64,000 nucleotides of DNA from Bacteriovoracaceae bacterium. Its GTDB lineage: Bacteria > Bdellovibrionota > Bacteriovoracia > Bacteriovoracales > Bacteriovoracaceae. This document shows, piece by piece, positions 46,882-56,983 of the stretch (position 1 is its first letter; each line of letters begins with the position of its first letter). The notes under the pieces are model-generated. The model was not told the origin of the DNA. It made no database searches and was given only the letters and a program-made list of their open reading frames with translations. The stretch covers positions 64,147 to 128,146 of the forward strand of contig JABFRR010000016.1 of NCBI GenBank assembly GCA_013141065.1, in the 5' to 3' direction. The translations under genes were made by a program, and so were the position numbers.

Positions 46882-49800
46882 TTAAGGAAATGGCTTTCCA
46901 ATTTTTTCAAACGACTCACTTGCAGAAATAACTTGGGGAGCTTTATTAGTACTCTCACCATAGTTCTCAACATCCATTAGTCGCCAAATCTTAGATTGAT
47001 CTAAAGTCAGGCCAGGGAAAACAGGAAAGTTAGATAAAATCGTATGAGTAGAATTAGCTGCCATAAGTTCATTCGTAGCTGATACCGAATACAATTGTAT
47101 TAGTGGTGAACAGGCACCTTGATTAGAACTATAATCGCACAAAGAATTTGTCGTCGAATTAAGAAATGAAGCTGTAATAATTGCCGGAGGGTTAATCTCC
47201 CCAGGATTAAAAATAAGATTAGAGACATTTGTGCTTAGTGCGTTTTGATCCGGAACTAAACTATAGCTTGCGGGATTAAAGTTAGCAAAATTAATATTTA
47301 CTGCACTTTTAATATTCTTAATAATTCCAATATTAGAATTTTTGGCAACAATTACTCCGACAAGACCCAAAGTAGGCTGAAGATAATTTGTAACAGATAA
47401 TTTGCCAGCGACTTCAACTTCTTTTAATAAACCATGATTAATTCCTACTGCACTCCCTAAATTACTTATTGCTCGAGTATCGTTAGAAGGAGTAGTTGAT
47501 GTTCGATTCAATTCAATATTCGCTTTAACACCAGATATTTCACCAACATTTAGCCCCGAAACTCCACCAATCACTTCATCGAAACTAGTAGGATTTGCGA
47601 GATTATAGATTTTTAATTGAGTGTTAATTTCATTATTTAAAATTTTTCCACTAGAAGAGTTTCTTCCAACAATACTGCCAAGAGTGATAAATCCATTTAA
47701 AGACTTATTAACAACTTCTATTTTGGAGAGACTAATATTAACATTATCGATAGTTCCATCATTAACCCCGGCCAAAATACCAAATACTGAATCTTCAACT
47801 TGAGTCAATAGAGGAGAGACTGTAATTCCTAACAAATTCAAATTCTTTATAAGTGAAAAGTTGTTTAAACTAGAAAACAATCCAGATGAGCCATTGTTAG
47901 TTATATCTAATTTAAAATTAGAAAGTGTAAAATTATTGCCATTAAGACGATAAATACCTTGTGAAAATGAGGGTAAAACAACATCTGCAAAATTTAAGTC
48001 TTTTTTGAGAGAATAAAAATTTCCTGCAGTCATATTATTAAACTGAGTTACTGAACAAATAACATAGGGATTTAAAATTGTTCCGGCACCTGTAGGAGAA
48101 GCACTGAACATAAGAGAACCAGTACATTCCCGTGCTAAATAAGGAACTTCACTTTCCTTAGTACTTTCCCACTTCAATCGAGGATAGTCATGGCCTGGAG
48201 TTGGCATCTCCCAAGTAGCTAGTGAAAAGGAAACATACTGATCGTAATTGAAAATATTTGCATCGCCAACTATTTCTGTTCCACAAATAAAATTATTTGC
48301 ATTACTTCCAAAGTAATATGAATTTGGACATGAACCGCCAGGTGCCCACCCTACGAGCCCACCAATATTTGTATCACCAGGAATGCTCACTTTTTTAAAA
48401 GAATCCGCACTAAATGAAGTTAATAAATCTAAGTTTGTTGTAGCCTTACCGACAAGCCCTCCAACATAGGCTCCAGAAATACTATAAGTCGAACTTAAGT
48501 GAGAATTTGAATAACTGTCCTCGATCGTCATCTTATTTAAGAAACCAACAATACCACCGAGATATTGTGATCCTTCAATTTTATTTGCCTTGATAACTAA
48601 TTTTTCAAAAATAACATTTCCCTTAGTTCCTGTATTAAACACTTCACCAGCAAATCCACCGGAATGAGAAGCATAATCAGAATTAGAACTACAAGATGAG
48701 GAAACATCCCCTTTAAAAGAAGATTCACTGACTTTAAACACTTCAGTTCCCGTATAATAACTTTCAACTTTTCCAACGACCCCGCCAACATAATTGGGTG
48801 AGCCACAAGAAATGATTCGACTATTCACTTTAGCGTTTACATGGGATTTTAAAACTGCATTTTGATATGCAGAATTGTTATTAAACATCTTACCCGCAAG
48901 CCCACCTACATATTGTTTGCCATTAACTGCTCCAAAGAATTTAACATTTAAAAATTCAGTATTATGGGCCTCTCCAACGACTCCACCTGAGTGATTGGCC
49001 GTATCACATAAATTTACAATCTGATTAAAAGTAATATTTTTAATTACAGTTTGATCAGTTATTCGAAATATACCTGCTTGATTATTAATACCAGCTATGC
49101 ATTTTAATCTTCCATTTTCAATTTTTAAATTATTACCATTAAACACACCCGCATAAGGTGAGGAGCCTGATTGAGAATCTCCTCCAATCATAACGATAGG
49201 CCCAAAGTTAAAATTTAAATGAGAAAGAACATCGAAGCTTTTACTTTGATTAGTGGAAAAATTTGTCCCACCAATGCTATTCCATTGCTCGGGTGTGCAT
49301 ATCCCGTAGGGATGAAAAGATGTTCCAAATCCAGTAGCAAAAGACGTACTCGCCAATCTAGGGCCTCGACATACATCACCCGCGCTAGTTTCAACAAAAT
49401 AACGACGCTTACCTGCTACTAGGTTATCAAAGAATTTAATTTTTGGAGAATTTGCAGCATATGAATCGACACCTTTTGCCCCATCACATGCGGCTTCAGA
49501 ATAGAAAACTTCAATGTCTGTCGCTACATCATTTGGGATTTTAACCAGGGTAAGTGTACTCGCCATACTTGAGTCCTCTTCACCACCTGCAGTATTTTGA
49601 CTCACTTTAATACAAAAAGACCTAAGGGCATTTCCAGAACGAATAAAAGGCTTTGCGTCTAGTTTAATCTGTTCCGGAACACTTATACGCATCCAAGTCG
49701 CTAGACCTTTATTAGAATTTGCTTGGGAACAATCACCAATTGTGTCTGAAGAAACGAGTCCAAGATTTTTACAACTCGTAATTTTTGGTGAAAGAAATAC

Positions 49801-49888
49801 CTTATTCGCACAAGTCGACGTACTTAAAGAAAAATTTAAAACGACATCCGTGCCATTTAAAATAATATTCTCTTTAAATGCACACCTT
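46882..49888 (-). pseudogene. GLUG-repeat exported protein, C-terminal part (gene split by IS3-family element)
   Basis: The first ATG (49692) gives 936 residues, but the frame is open without a start to the IS border at 49892 (RCAFKENIILNGTDVVLNFS...), so about 1,000 residues of the original protein lie here. It contains many repeats of the GGxxGxxxxG type (GGVVGKVES, GGLVGKATT, GGLAGKMFN), the GLUG motif seen in bacterial surface proteins and adhesins, and several cysteines. The N-terminal part is at 51571-51889. Removing the element and one GTAG copy restores one frame through NNFRGT-TRCAFKEN. Confidence 0.85.
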
Positions 49889-49925
49889 GTAGCGGAAAAT
49901 TTCAGGATAGTTGTCGCCTAACTTT

Positions 49926-50945
49926 TTAACTTACTTTTTTAATTTCGACATCATCTTTTCTTTTAGGATGATTCAAAAATACTTCATCAATCCAATCCCA
50001 GTTTCTTGTGTTTTTTGACCAACGACTAGGATTTAATAATTTTGCCTTAATATAAACTTCTTTTCTTAATTGTAAAACTTTTTTATCTAATCCTTCATGT
50101 CTTGAAGTGGGTGTTACAAATTTTATTCCACTATGAAGGTGTTTATTATTGTACCAATCTACAAAAACTTTACACCAGTCCCTGGCTTCGTCTAACGAGT
50201 TAAATCCATTAGCTGGATATTCTGGACAGTATTTTGTTGTTTTAAATAATGCCTCTGAAAAGGGATTATCATCACTAACTGACGGCCTACTAAATGAAGG
50301 CATTACACCAAGTTCTTGTAACGTTGCAAGCATTGTTGCACCCTTCATTGGTCCACCATTATCAGAGTGAAGTATAATTTGTCCTTTTTTTATCTTCTCC
50401 ATTTTACAAATTTTATCTACTATTTCTGCTGACAATTCCATTGATTCTAATTCAAAGACTTCACGGCCAACTATTTTTCTACTAAAAATATCCATAAATA
50501 AATATAAATAATAAAACTGACCTCGTATCGGACCTTTCATATAGGTAATATCCCATGACCAAATTTCATTAGGCCCTTTGCAATTAAAGGTGCCGGCCGA
50601 TCCATTGTTCTCCCTTTACTTTTTCCTCTGTGCAGCCAGTAACTTTTCTTTTTTTAAAACTCTATAAAAACTTGATTCACTTCCAATAAATATTCCCTCG
50701 CTGTCGGCAAGCATTGGTACTATTTCCCACGGAGATTTATCTCTATATTTTTCTGAAGTAGCTATCTTTATAATTTTTTGCCTCTCAAACTCTGAAAGTT
50801 TATTGGCAGGAATGGTCTTCGCCCATTCCTTAAATCAATAAGATTTTTTCCCAACGTTCTATTGTTTTGATACATAATCCACAATCTTTGCTGGCTATTT
50901 CTTTTCTGCAGCCATTTAAGTTTGCTTCTTTAATTAATTCAATAC
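49926..50945 (-). pseudogene. IS3-family transposase OrfB (rve integrase core), frameshifted
   Basis: The catalytic DDE core is present: Asp in WSWDITYM, Asp in LHSDNGGPMKG, and Glu in FSEALFKTTKYCP, followed by the family's YNNKHLHSGIKFVTP. The first part (IASKDCGLCIKTIERWEKN..., WEIVPMLADSEGIFIG) is separated from the core by a frameshift near 50580-50595, and another disruption lies near 50840. Only the last 204 residues form one frame (50540-49926). Confidence 0.85.
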
Positions 50946-50959
50946 AAATTGCTCTTAAG

Positions 50960-51457
50960 TCAGAGCACACTAATTGTCCTCGTCCACTCCAAACAAAAGA
51001 TGGCTTTTTTTAGAAGTACAACTCTCGCTGCAAATTCTGCAAGTGCCTTATCTTTTCTTTTAATTCTCTTATAAGTTCTTCTTCTTTTTCGTAGCTCAAA
51101 GAGTTCAGGATCCTTTCTAGGCCTTCCAGCAGCAGACTTGAGCCCATTGGTTAAATCTGTTTTCCACTGCTCTAGATTGGCCATAAAAAGCCCTTCTCTA
51201 CGAAGAAACTCACCAAGAGTAAGCTCATCCATTGTTGCAGTCTTAATAACAGCATCTAGTTTTTCTTCAGGTGTCCACTTGTCTACTGATTTTGTTTTTT
51301 TTGTTTTCATGGAACTAGACATACCATACATTTTACTCCAACCAAATATTGTTGATACTGGGAGTCCTAATTCTTTGGCTGCCTTACTAGGTCCTAATTT
51401 AATCACTTTTTTAACTGCGGCATCTTTAAATTCTTTGCTGTAAACCTCTGAACGCAT
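50960..51457 (-). pseudogene. IS3-family transposase OrfA (helix-turn-helix)
   Basis: This 165-residue frame starts MRSEVYSKEFKDAAVKKV with the HTH of IS3 OrfA (GPSKAAKELGLPVSTIFGW). A run of seven A on the coding strand (51006-51012) sits near the end, where IS3 elements often shift into orfB. Here the orfB frame is reached only by +1, and the tail after ARVVLLKK is poor, so I treat it as damaged. Confidence 0.7.
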
Positions 51458-51570
51458 AATTTTCTCACTTCGCCCCCCTCATGGACTCCACCCTCCTTAC
51501 GTCGGGTGCTTCCATTTCGGGTTAATTATTTAGAATTTGAAGCGACAACTTTCCTGAAATAGGGGGGTAG

Positions 51571-51889
51571 TCCCACGAAAATTGTTGTTAAGACCAGCGA
51601 CCGCCTCTTCCCAAGCAACAGAATAAAAACTCCAAGTACCGTTAGGAAAAACTAAATCGCTTGCATCGTTTGAAATTATTTTTGTAAATGAGCGTCCACT
51701 TGTATCTCTACCGTATAAAATTAACCCATTTGAACCAACAACTCCAAGCGAAGCACTAAATGCGTTAGCCCCCACAATTTTAATTTTTGAAGTTGTTTGC
51801 CCTGCTCGATCACTAGAGCAACCCCAGGCACCTATAAGAAGAATCATAATTTGGACAAATCTAAAAAGTACATTCATGCCATCATCCAA
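51571..51889 (-). pseudogene. GLUG-repeat lipoprotein, N-terminal part (gene split by IS3-family element)
   Basis: From ATG 51877 (MNVLFRFVQIMILLIG) or 51889, this encodes a lipoprotein signal with lipobox GAWGC and about 85 mature residues, ending GLNNNFRGT at the element. Beyond this it reads into the inverted repeat (TPLFQESCRFKF) and stops. The C-terminal part resumes at 49888. The intact gene was therefore a surface lipoprotein of about 1,100 residues. The 205-base gap upstream (51890-52094) holds only AT-rich sequence and the nitroreductase terminator. Confidence 0.8.
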
Positions 51890-52057
51890 TGTTCAGAGAA
51901 AATCTAGTAGTATTAACTAGATCAATAATAAACCTTATCGGTCGGTTTTTGAGAAAATTAAGGGAATTAAGTGTTTATATAGACTTGGCATAAACAGGCC
52001 TGGGTTGAATGACAATATATTTGGGCATGCGCCTGGCGAGTACTTGAAAAGACAAAA

Positions 52058-52077
52058 GGCCCACAGTGAAGTGGGCC
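52058..52077 (-). terminator. Terminator of the nitroreductase gene
   Basis: GGCCCAC and GTGGGCC pair around a 6-base loop; on the minus strand the stem is followed by TTTTGTCTTTTC, 18 bases past the stop at 52095. Confidence 0.75.
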
Positions 52078-52094
52078 CAATTACAAACTAGACA

Positions 52095-52745
52095 TTATTT
52101 ATGAACAATTAAATCTTTCATATCAAAACGAACTTTTTTAGCTTCAGCGTATTTATCATCACTTGCTCTATATCCAGCTGGGCAAGCACAAACAGTCTTC
52201 CAACCAGTACCTGTAAGCCCCAAAATCTCATCGTATTTTACAGGGTCAATACCTTCAAAAGGACAAGTATCCACACCAACAACCGCGGCAGTTGTCATAA
52301 AGTTTCCTAAAGCAATATAAGCCTGTCTCGCGGCCCATTCTGCAATGACTTCAGAGCGCGGGCCATTAACTAAATCGCCAATCATCATTTTCTTGTAACC
52401 TTCAAGTGTAGTGATGTCTTGATTACGAACCTTCGCAGTTTGTTCGATAAATTTAGTGATATGAGCTTCATCAAGTTTTTCTTTAATAACAAATACCACA
52501 TGATGAGAACAATCTGTGACTTGAGACTGGCCCCATGAAGCAGCTTTTAATTTTTCTCTTAATGGCATATCTTGAACAATGATAAATTTCCACGGCTGAA
52601 GACCGTAAGAAGAAGGAGTTAAAACAAGCGCTTTTTCAAGTGTTGACCATGTTTCTTCATTAATTTTTTTTGTTGGGTCGAATTTTTTAGTAGCGTATCG
52701 CCATTCAAGAGTTTCGATAACTTCTTTATTTGATAAGTTTTTCAT
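52095..52745 (-). CDS. NAD(P)H-dependent nitroreductase family flavoprotein
   Basis: This 216-residue FMN protein has the nitroreductase pattern: WRYATKKFDPTKK near 14-26, TPSSYGLQPWKFIIV near 38-52 and the GIDPVKYDEILGL region near 168-180. It resembles NfsB/NfnB-like reductases that reduce nitro compounds or quinones; the natural substrate is unknown. It is a separate unit with its own terminator, 17 bases after the BtaA-like gene. Confidence 0.87.
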   Translation of the reverse strand: MKNLSNKEVIETLEWRYATKKFDPTKKINEETWSTLEKALVLTPSSYGLQPWKFIIVQDMPLREKLKAASWGQSQVTDCSHHVVFVIKEKLDEAHITKFIEQTAKVRNQDITTLEGYKKMMIGDLVNGPRSEVIAEWAARQAYIALGNFMTTAAVVGVDTCPFEGIDPVKYDEILGLTGTGWKTVCACPAGYRASDDKYAEAKKVRFDMKDLIVHK

Positions 52746-52762
52746 TGATCATTTGCCTTTGG

Positions 52763-53851
52763 TTAGGGGTTAAACTTATAGACCTTTATTTCATACATCT
52801 GAACCTTTTCAAATTCAAGTAATTTGGTGTGTGACTCAGTAATGTCTATGAAGCCCTCTAGATTTGATTCTGGAGATCGAAGATAATTTCTTAAAACAAT
52901 AATTGCTCCAGGAAGAAGACCTGGCTTAATTTTTTGCATAAAATCCCGTTCTAAATCTCCTCCAAAATAAGAAGGTACATCACTAAGAGATAAAAAATCG
53001 TATTGATTGAGGCCTCGATTAAGATGCGTCACAAAATCTTCTTTTACATAGTGAACATCTGTCTTGGAAACATGCACGCGTCCATGACTCTCCTCGCTAG
53101 CTTCAACAGGAACTCCGTGGAGGGACTTTATTTTTCCATAAAAACACAAGTGCAGGAAAAAACTTTTCTGGGCCAGGTCTGTAGTAAAAAGACGATTATA
53201 AGCATTGAAATAGTAATCAAAATGAGAAAGTGGAGAATTTTTTTTAATAAAATCTCCTTTATACAAAAGAGCATTGAACATCGCTTTGTTACCCAAAAGA
53301 TGTATCAGGGCCTTCCATCTTTTCATGGGAAAAGAATGCTGGTAATAATAAATTTGGTCTTCGAGATTATCAAAACGCATGATACGATCATACTCAGAAC
53401 CCATGATCACTCGACATACTTTTGCAAATACAGCAAATGTGGACTCCCATTTTCCTAAATAAAGTAAAGAATTAAATTGTATTTCATGAAAAACTTGCGA
53501 TAAAAAAGTGTAGGCAGGTGAAGACAATTTGAGTGATGTAAAAAGCTCTCGGCGTCTACTTTGATTATTGTCATCAGAATAAGGAAAATACCCCCAAAAC
53601 AATAAAAAATCAGAATGGGTAAGCTCTCTATACGTAGAAAGCCGCAATTCGGCTAAATAAAGTTGTTCCTGAGATAAATCTGAAAGGGTGAGATCAAGAG
53701 CTCCCTTATGCATTAATGGAATTGAGCGTCCCCCACTGCCACAGATTGAAAATATTTTCTTCGGAAGAATTTTTTTAATTAACTCAATTTCAACTGAAGT
53801 GTCTTCATTGCCCAAAGTATAGTTGAGACCACTAAAATATTTTTGTGTCAT
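52763..53851 (-). CDS. BtaA-like S-adenosylmethionine:diacylglycerol 3-amino-3-carboxypropyltransferase (DUF3419)
   Basis: This 362-residue protein begins with YFSGLNYTLGNED and has the glycine motif SICGSGGRS at about 35-43, followed by LTLSDLSQEQLYLAELR, both typical of DUF3419/BtaA. BtaA transfers the aminocarboxypropyl group of SAM to diacylglycerol, making homoserine lipid, which BtaB then methylates to a betaine lipid. No BtaB-like gene is in the window. It follows the reductase fusion with a 36-base gap, and its operon includes a diacylglycerol kinase-like gene. Confidence 0.75.
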   Translation of the reverse strand: MTQKYFSGLNYTLGNEDTSVEIELIKKILPKKIFSICGSGGRSIPLMHKGALDLTLSDLSQEQLYLAELRLSTYRELTHSDFLLFWGYFPYSDDNNQSRRRELFTSLKLSSPAYTFLSQVFHEIQFNSLLYLGKWESTFAVFAKVCRVIMGSEYDRIMRFDNLEDQIYYYQHSFPMKRWKALIHLLGNKAMFNALLYKGDFIKKNSPLSHFDYYFNAYNRLFTTDLAQKSFFLHLCFYGKIKSLHGVPVEASEESHGRVHVSKTDVHYVKEDFVTHLNRGLNQYDFLSLSDVPSYFGGDLERDFMQKIKPGLLPGAIIVLRNYLRSPESNLEGFIDITESHTKLLEFEKVQMYEIKVYKFNP

Positions 53852-53887
53852 GATAAATTCTCGCTTAATTATTTCTTGTTAACTTTT

Positions 53888-55933
53888 TTAATTGGCAATT
53901 CTTTTTAATTTCAATATTGCATGTTCCCTGCATAAATCAAATTCTGCATCAGTTATAAAACCGCTGTGCCCCATGATTTGCGAAAGCCTCACTCCGTGCT
54001 CGCCAGCGAGTCGATCAATTTCAATAACTTTTTCATAATTGATATTTCTTGAAAGAGTGAATGATTCAAATTTTCCTTCCATCGCAAGTAAGGCCGTCTC
54101 TGCTAGGCAAGCATAAACAATATTACCCTCAAGTCCAAGATCAATAGTAAATTCAACATTGCCAGGTAATGTGACTTCACCACTGGCAATAACTAAAACA
54201 TCAGGTCGCCTAATAGCATCTTCTTCTTTTATATCAAATGGCCTAGAAACATCACAAATTACACATCCTGGCTTCACTTTCATAATATCTAGTATTGATT
54301 TACCCGCACCAGATGTTGTTGTAATAATCAAGTCACATTCATGAGAATAGTTGTCAGCATCGGTTGAAACTTCAATTTTTGCCAATGGATTAATTTTTAA
54401 TATCTCTTCTTTTAATTCAATTAATTTGTAGGCCCGTGGAGCTACGATTATGATCTTCTTCCAAGTTAAGGCCAATATTTTTGCACTGACGGCACCAATA
54501 CTACCAGTTGCTCCCACCACCATGACAGTGCCTTTCATCATGGACTCATCTTGCACAACAAAACCTAACTTTAAGACAGCAAGTCTGGCCGCCCATAAAG
54601 TTGAAGCTGCAGATAATGAGTTTCCAGTTGTGACAGGAATTGGGCTTAATCGGTCTATCGTCACTCCCGCGTCGCCCACAATTTTTGTATAGGCACCAAG
54701 TCCCATTATTTGTGATCCAGCATCATATGCTTTTTCACATAATTTAATTATTTTACTATAAATGGCATCGGGATTGGCCTCTAATAATTTCTTCGGTGTC
54801 TCGGTGACAGTATAAATGAGTCCCTCTACTTTATTACCATTTTTCTCGCTGACGATTCCACCAATTTTTCCATAATAAAAACCTGGTGAGTAGGCAGCTA
54901 CATCTTCAGCAATCTTCTCAAATGGTTTGGAATATTTTTTTATTGGTCTTAGTAAAGGATGCTTAAAAAGATAACTTTTTGAAAGTGGATGAATAACAAA
55001 TGAAAACTTGGTTACTTCATCCGTTTTTACTTGAATCGACTTCACTTCGGGAGAAAATTTAATTTCTTCAACTAATTTAATGACATCGTCTTGATTAACA
55101 AAAACACCGCTTCCTTTTTTAATTTGAATAATACCTTCAAGAATGGAATAGTTAATCTTTGGATAAATGGATAACTGAGGTAAACAAACCATCACCTCTT
55201 TAACTTGTGCCAGCCTCAGCTTTTCTTCGAACTGCGGTGAAAGAATATCAATGACAAGTGATTTACCTTTTAAATGAGAGAGATTGAGAAAATTAATATT
55301 AGCTTCATTTCCGACTAAAACATTACAGCTTAAAAATTCAATGAGTGCTCTATTTTTAAACATAGACTTGTTGTCAAAATCTGGGACATGCTTTTTTTGA
55401 ACCTTCATTGATCTTAAAACAGGAGCAAGCGTTTTAATAAATCTCTCCAGAGTCTTTGGACTATGAAGATTAAAAGGTAATTTCATCAAAAAAAAGGGAT
55501 CGGCCATGACTATTTCATTTCCCATTTCACAAAGTGGTTCAACAAAACTAATTTGCAGTGCTGCAGAATAAAAACCAATTTTTTTATTATTAAAAAACTG
55601 AGGTGTTTTTATGGCAAATCGTCTTAAAGCATATGGAATATAAACGTCTTTAATAATTTGCCCATCCACGATTGGAGTATGCCTGGCGACACTTTTAAGT
55701 CGTAAGGTATCTGGATGGAGAAAATGGCCTTTTTTAAATTTTATTTTTTGTGGAATACCACTTAAACAAATGACATCACAAAGGCCATCATATTTTTTAA
55801 TGAGCCCTTCAGTGAGTTCAACATCAAAGTTGGTCGAGTACTGAATCACTCGATAGGTTTCACCAAAGAAGTCTATTTCTTCATCAAAATTATTGTAATC
55901 TTGAGCAAAGGCCAAAGAAAGAATCGTTTTCAT
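53888..55933 (-). CDS. Fatty acyl-ACP reductase-like protein with unknown N-terminal half, 681 aa
   Basis: Residues about 310-681 resemble cyanobacterial acyl-ACP reductase (AAR): GLGAYTKIV (411-419), TTGNSLSAAS (435-444), NADPH motif GATGSIG (474-480) and YACLAETALLAMEG with Cys609 at the position of the acyl-binding cysteine. AAR reduces acyl-ACP to fatty aldehyde. Normal AAR has about 340 residues, so the first 310 are an extra region. That region has no signal peptide or known motif; segments like KSLVIDILSP and NVLVGNEANINFLN suggest an alpha/beta fold. Neighbours are an SDR and a BtaA-like gene. Confidence 0.72.
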   Translation of the reverse strand: MKTILSLAFAQDYNNFDEEIDFFGETYRVIQYSTNFDVELTEGLIKKYDGLCDVICLSGIPQKIKFKKGHFLHPDTLRLKSVARHTPIVDGQIIKDVYIPYALRRFAIKTPQFFNNKKIGFYSAALQISFVEPLCEMGNEIVMADPFFLMKLPFNLHSPKTLERFIKTLAPVLRSMKVQKKHVPDFDNKSMFKNRALIEFLSCNVLVGNEANINFLNLSHLKGKSLVIDILSPQFEEKLRLAQVKEVMVCLPQLSIYPKINYSILEGIIQIKKGSGVFVNQDDVIKLVEEIKFSPEVKSIQVKTDEVTKFSFVIHPLSKSYLFKHPLLRPIKKYSKPFEKIAEDVAAYSPGFYYGKIGGIVSEKNGNKVEGLIYTVTETPKKLLEANPDAIYSKIIKLCEKAYDAGSQIMGLGAYTKIVGDAGVTIDRLSPIPVTTGNSLSAASTLWAARLAVLKLGFVVQDESMMKGTVMVVGATGSIGAVSAKILALTWKKIIIVAPRAYKLIELKEEILKINPLAKIEVSTDADNYSHECDLIITTTSGAGKSILDIMKVKPGCVICDVSRPFDIKEEDAIRRPDVLVIASGEVTLPGNVEFTIDLGLEGNIVYACLAETALLAMEGKFESFTLSRNINYEKVIEIDRLAGEHGVRLSQIMGHSGFITDAEFDLCREHAILKLKRIAN

Positions 55934-55966
55934 AAATTCTCAAAAAGTAAGTGTTGATTAGAGAAT

Positions 55967-56977
55967 TTACTGAAATAGAATTTTTTTGAAATCACTGTAA
56001 GTGCTTTCTTCAATTTCTGGCAAATCCTCTAAAGTACTCGACTTATCGTAAGAAAGTTTTGAAAACATAAATGGTAATACTTCTTTAGGAATACCCGCAA
56101 TTTTTAGTATTGAATCATGGATCTTATTTTTCTTAAAGGGAATAAATTCTGCTTTAAGTCCAAATTTTATTTTAACGTCAGCAAGAAACTCTTTTAAATT
56201 TGGTAGGTCATTACTGATAAGATGATAAGTTTTTATTTGATTTTCAAACTTATCTCTTGAAATGAGTAAGTCAATAAACCGAGCACAGTGATCAACTGGA
56301 ATAAGTGGGATTTTCGCTTTTGGGTTAAAACTTAATGGAATAAATGGCAATTTTTTAATGAGACCAATATGTTTTTTAATGGCCTCTAAAAAATAGTAGG
56401 GCCCATCGGTTTTAGGCATTTTTGATCCACTCGAATCCCCAATAATGATTCCAGGTCTAATGATTCTTGTGACAAATTTTTTCGAAAGATTTTCCCTAAT
56501 CAATTGTTCAGCTTGATATTTGGTTGCCGAGTACGAATCTTCAAAGATCGACCTCGCTGGTAGTGTATTTTCATCCAAAAAATATGTAGTGGGGTCTCCA
56601 ACTGCAATTGTGGAAATGGCATAAAAGGCTTTGAGTCTGCTCATAGATTTTAATAAATGAAGTATATTTTGAGTCCCAACAACATTTTGTAAAAAGCAAT
56701 CAGAGTAGCTTGCCTTTAAATCATAAAGAGCTGCAGCGTGAACGACAATATCTATTTGAGACAAAATTTTAGATCTTTTATTCTCATCAATAGTGAGAAC
56801 ATCAAAATGTGTAATATCACCTTTAAGTAAAACTACATTTCCAAAATGAGAGAATTGACTTTCAGATAATTCAGTATCTTTTCTGGTCAGGACATAAACA
56901 GTACTAAAATGCTTTGAAAAATATTTAACCAAATATTGACCAAGAAAACCTGTTGCACCTGTAAGAAGTATATTCAT
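55967..56977 (-). CDS. Extended SDR / NAD-dependent epimerase-reductase
   Basis: This 336-residue protein has the nucleotide motif GATGFLG at 7-13, GDITHFD, HAAALYDL and the catalytic Y149-SAT-K153. It resembles NAD-binding 4 fatty acyl reductase-type and OleD-type SDRs. Position between the reductase fusion and a diacylglycerol kinase gene points to a lipid or aldehyde substrate. Its start lies seven bases after the DAG kinase gene's stop, in the same operon. Confidence 0.8.
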   Translation of the reverse strand: MNILLTGATGFLGQYLVKYFSKHFSTVYVLTRKDTELSESQFSHFGNVVLLKGDITHFDVLTIDENKRSKILSQIDIVVHAAALYDLKASYSDCFLQNVVGTQNILHLLKSMSRLKAFYAISTIAVGDPTTYFLDENTLPARSIFEDSYSATKYQAEQLIRENLSKKFVTRIIRPGIIIGDSSGSKMPKTDGPYYFLEAIKKHIGLIKKLPFIPLSFNPKAKIPLIPVDHCARFIDLLISRDKFENQIKTYHLISNDLPNLKEFLADVKIKFGLKAEFIPFKKNKIHDSILKIAGIPKEVLPFMFSKLSYDKSSTLEDLPEIEESTYSDFKKILFQ

Positions 56978-56983
56978 ATAACC

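Larger units (their letters stand above)
49893..51566 (-). mobile_element. IS3-family element, copy 2, complete at both ends (1,674 bp)
   Basis: The ends are 25-base imperfect inverted repeats with 19 matches; the shared core is TTTCAGGAWAGTTGTCGC. The target duplication is GTAG. Two genes of IS3 layout lie on the minus strand, orfA then orfB, both damaged. The element lies in the same orientation as copy 1 (about 49 kb away) and is nearly identical to it, so the two are recent relatives and could recombine. Confidence 0.9.
49889..51570. repeat. GTAG target duplications flanking the IS3-family copy
   Basis: GTAG occurs directly before the element (49889-49892) and directly after it (51567-51570). 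Four-base duplications are normal for IS3-family insertions. Dropping one copy and the element recreates CGT GGG ACT ACA AGG TGT on the minus strand, in frame across the GLUG-protein gene. Confidence 0.8.

Noticed and set aside
50960-51457. Functional programmed frameshift OrfA-OrfB in IS3 copy 2
   Set aside because: An A7 run is present, but the -1 frame stops at once and orfB has a further frameshift near 50580-50595, so no full transposase can result.
1-51566. Composite transposon bounded by the two IS3 copies
   Set aside because: The 49 kb between them is mostly core metabolism (asd, dap, nrd), both transposases are dead, and each copy has its own host target (GTAG at copy 2; copy 1 flank differs).
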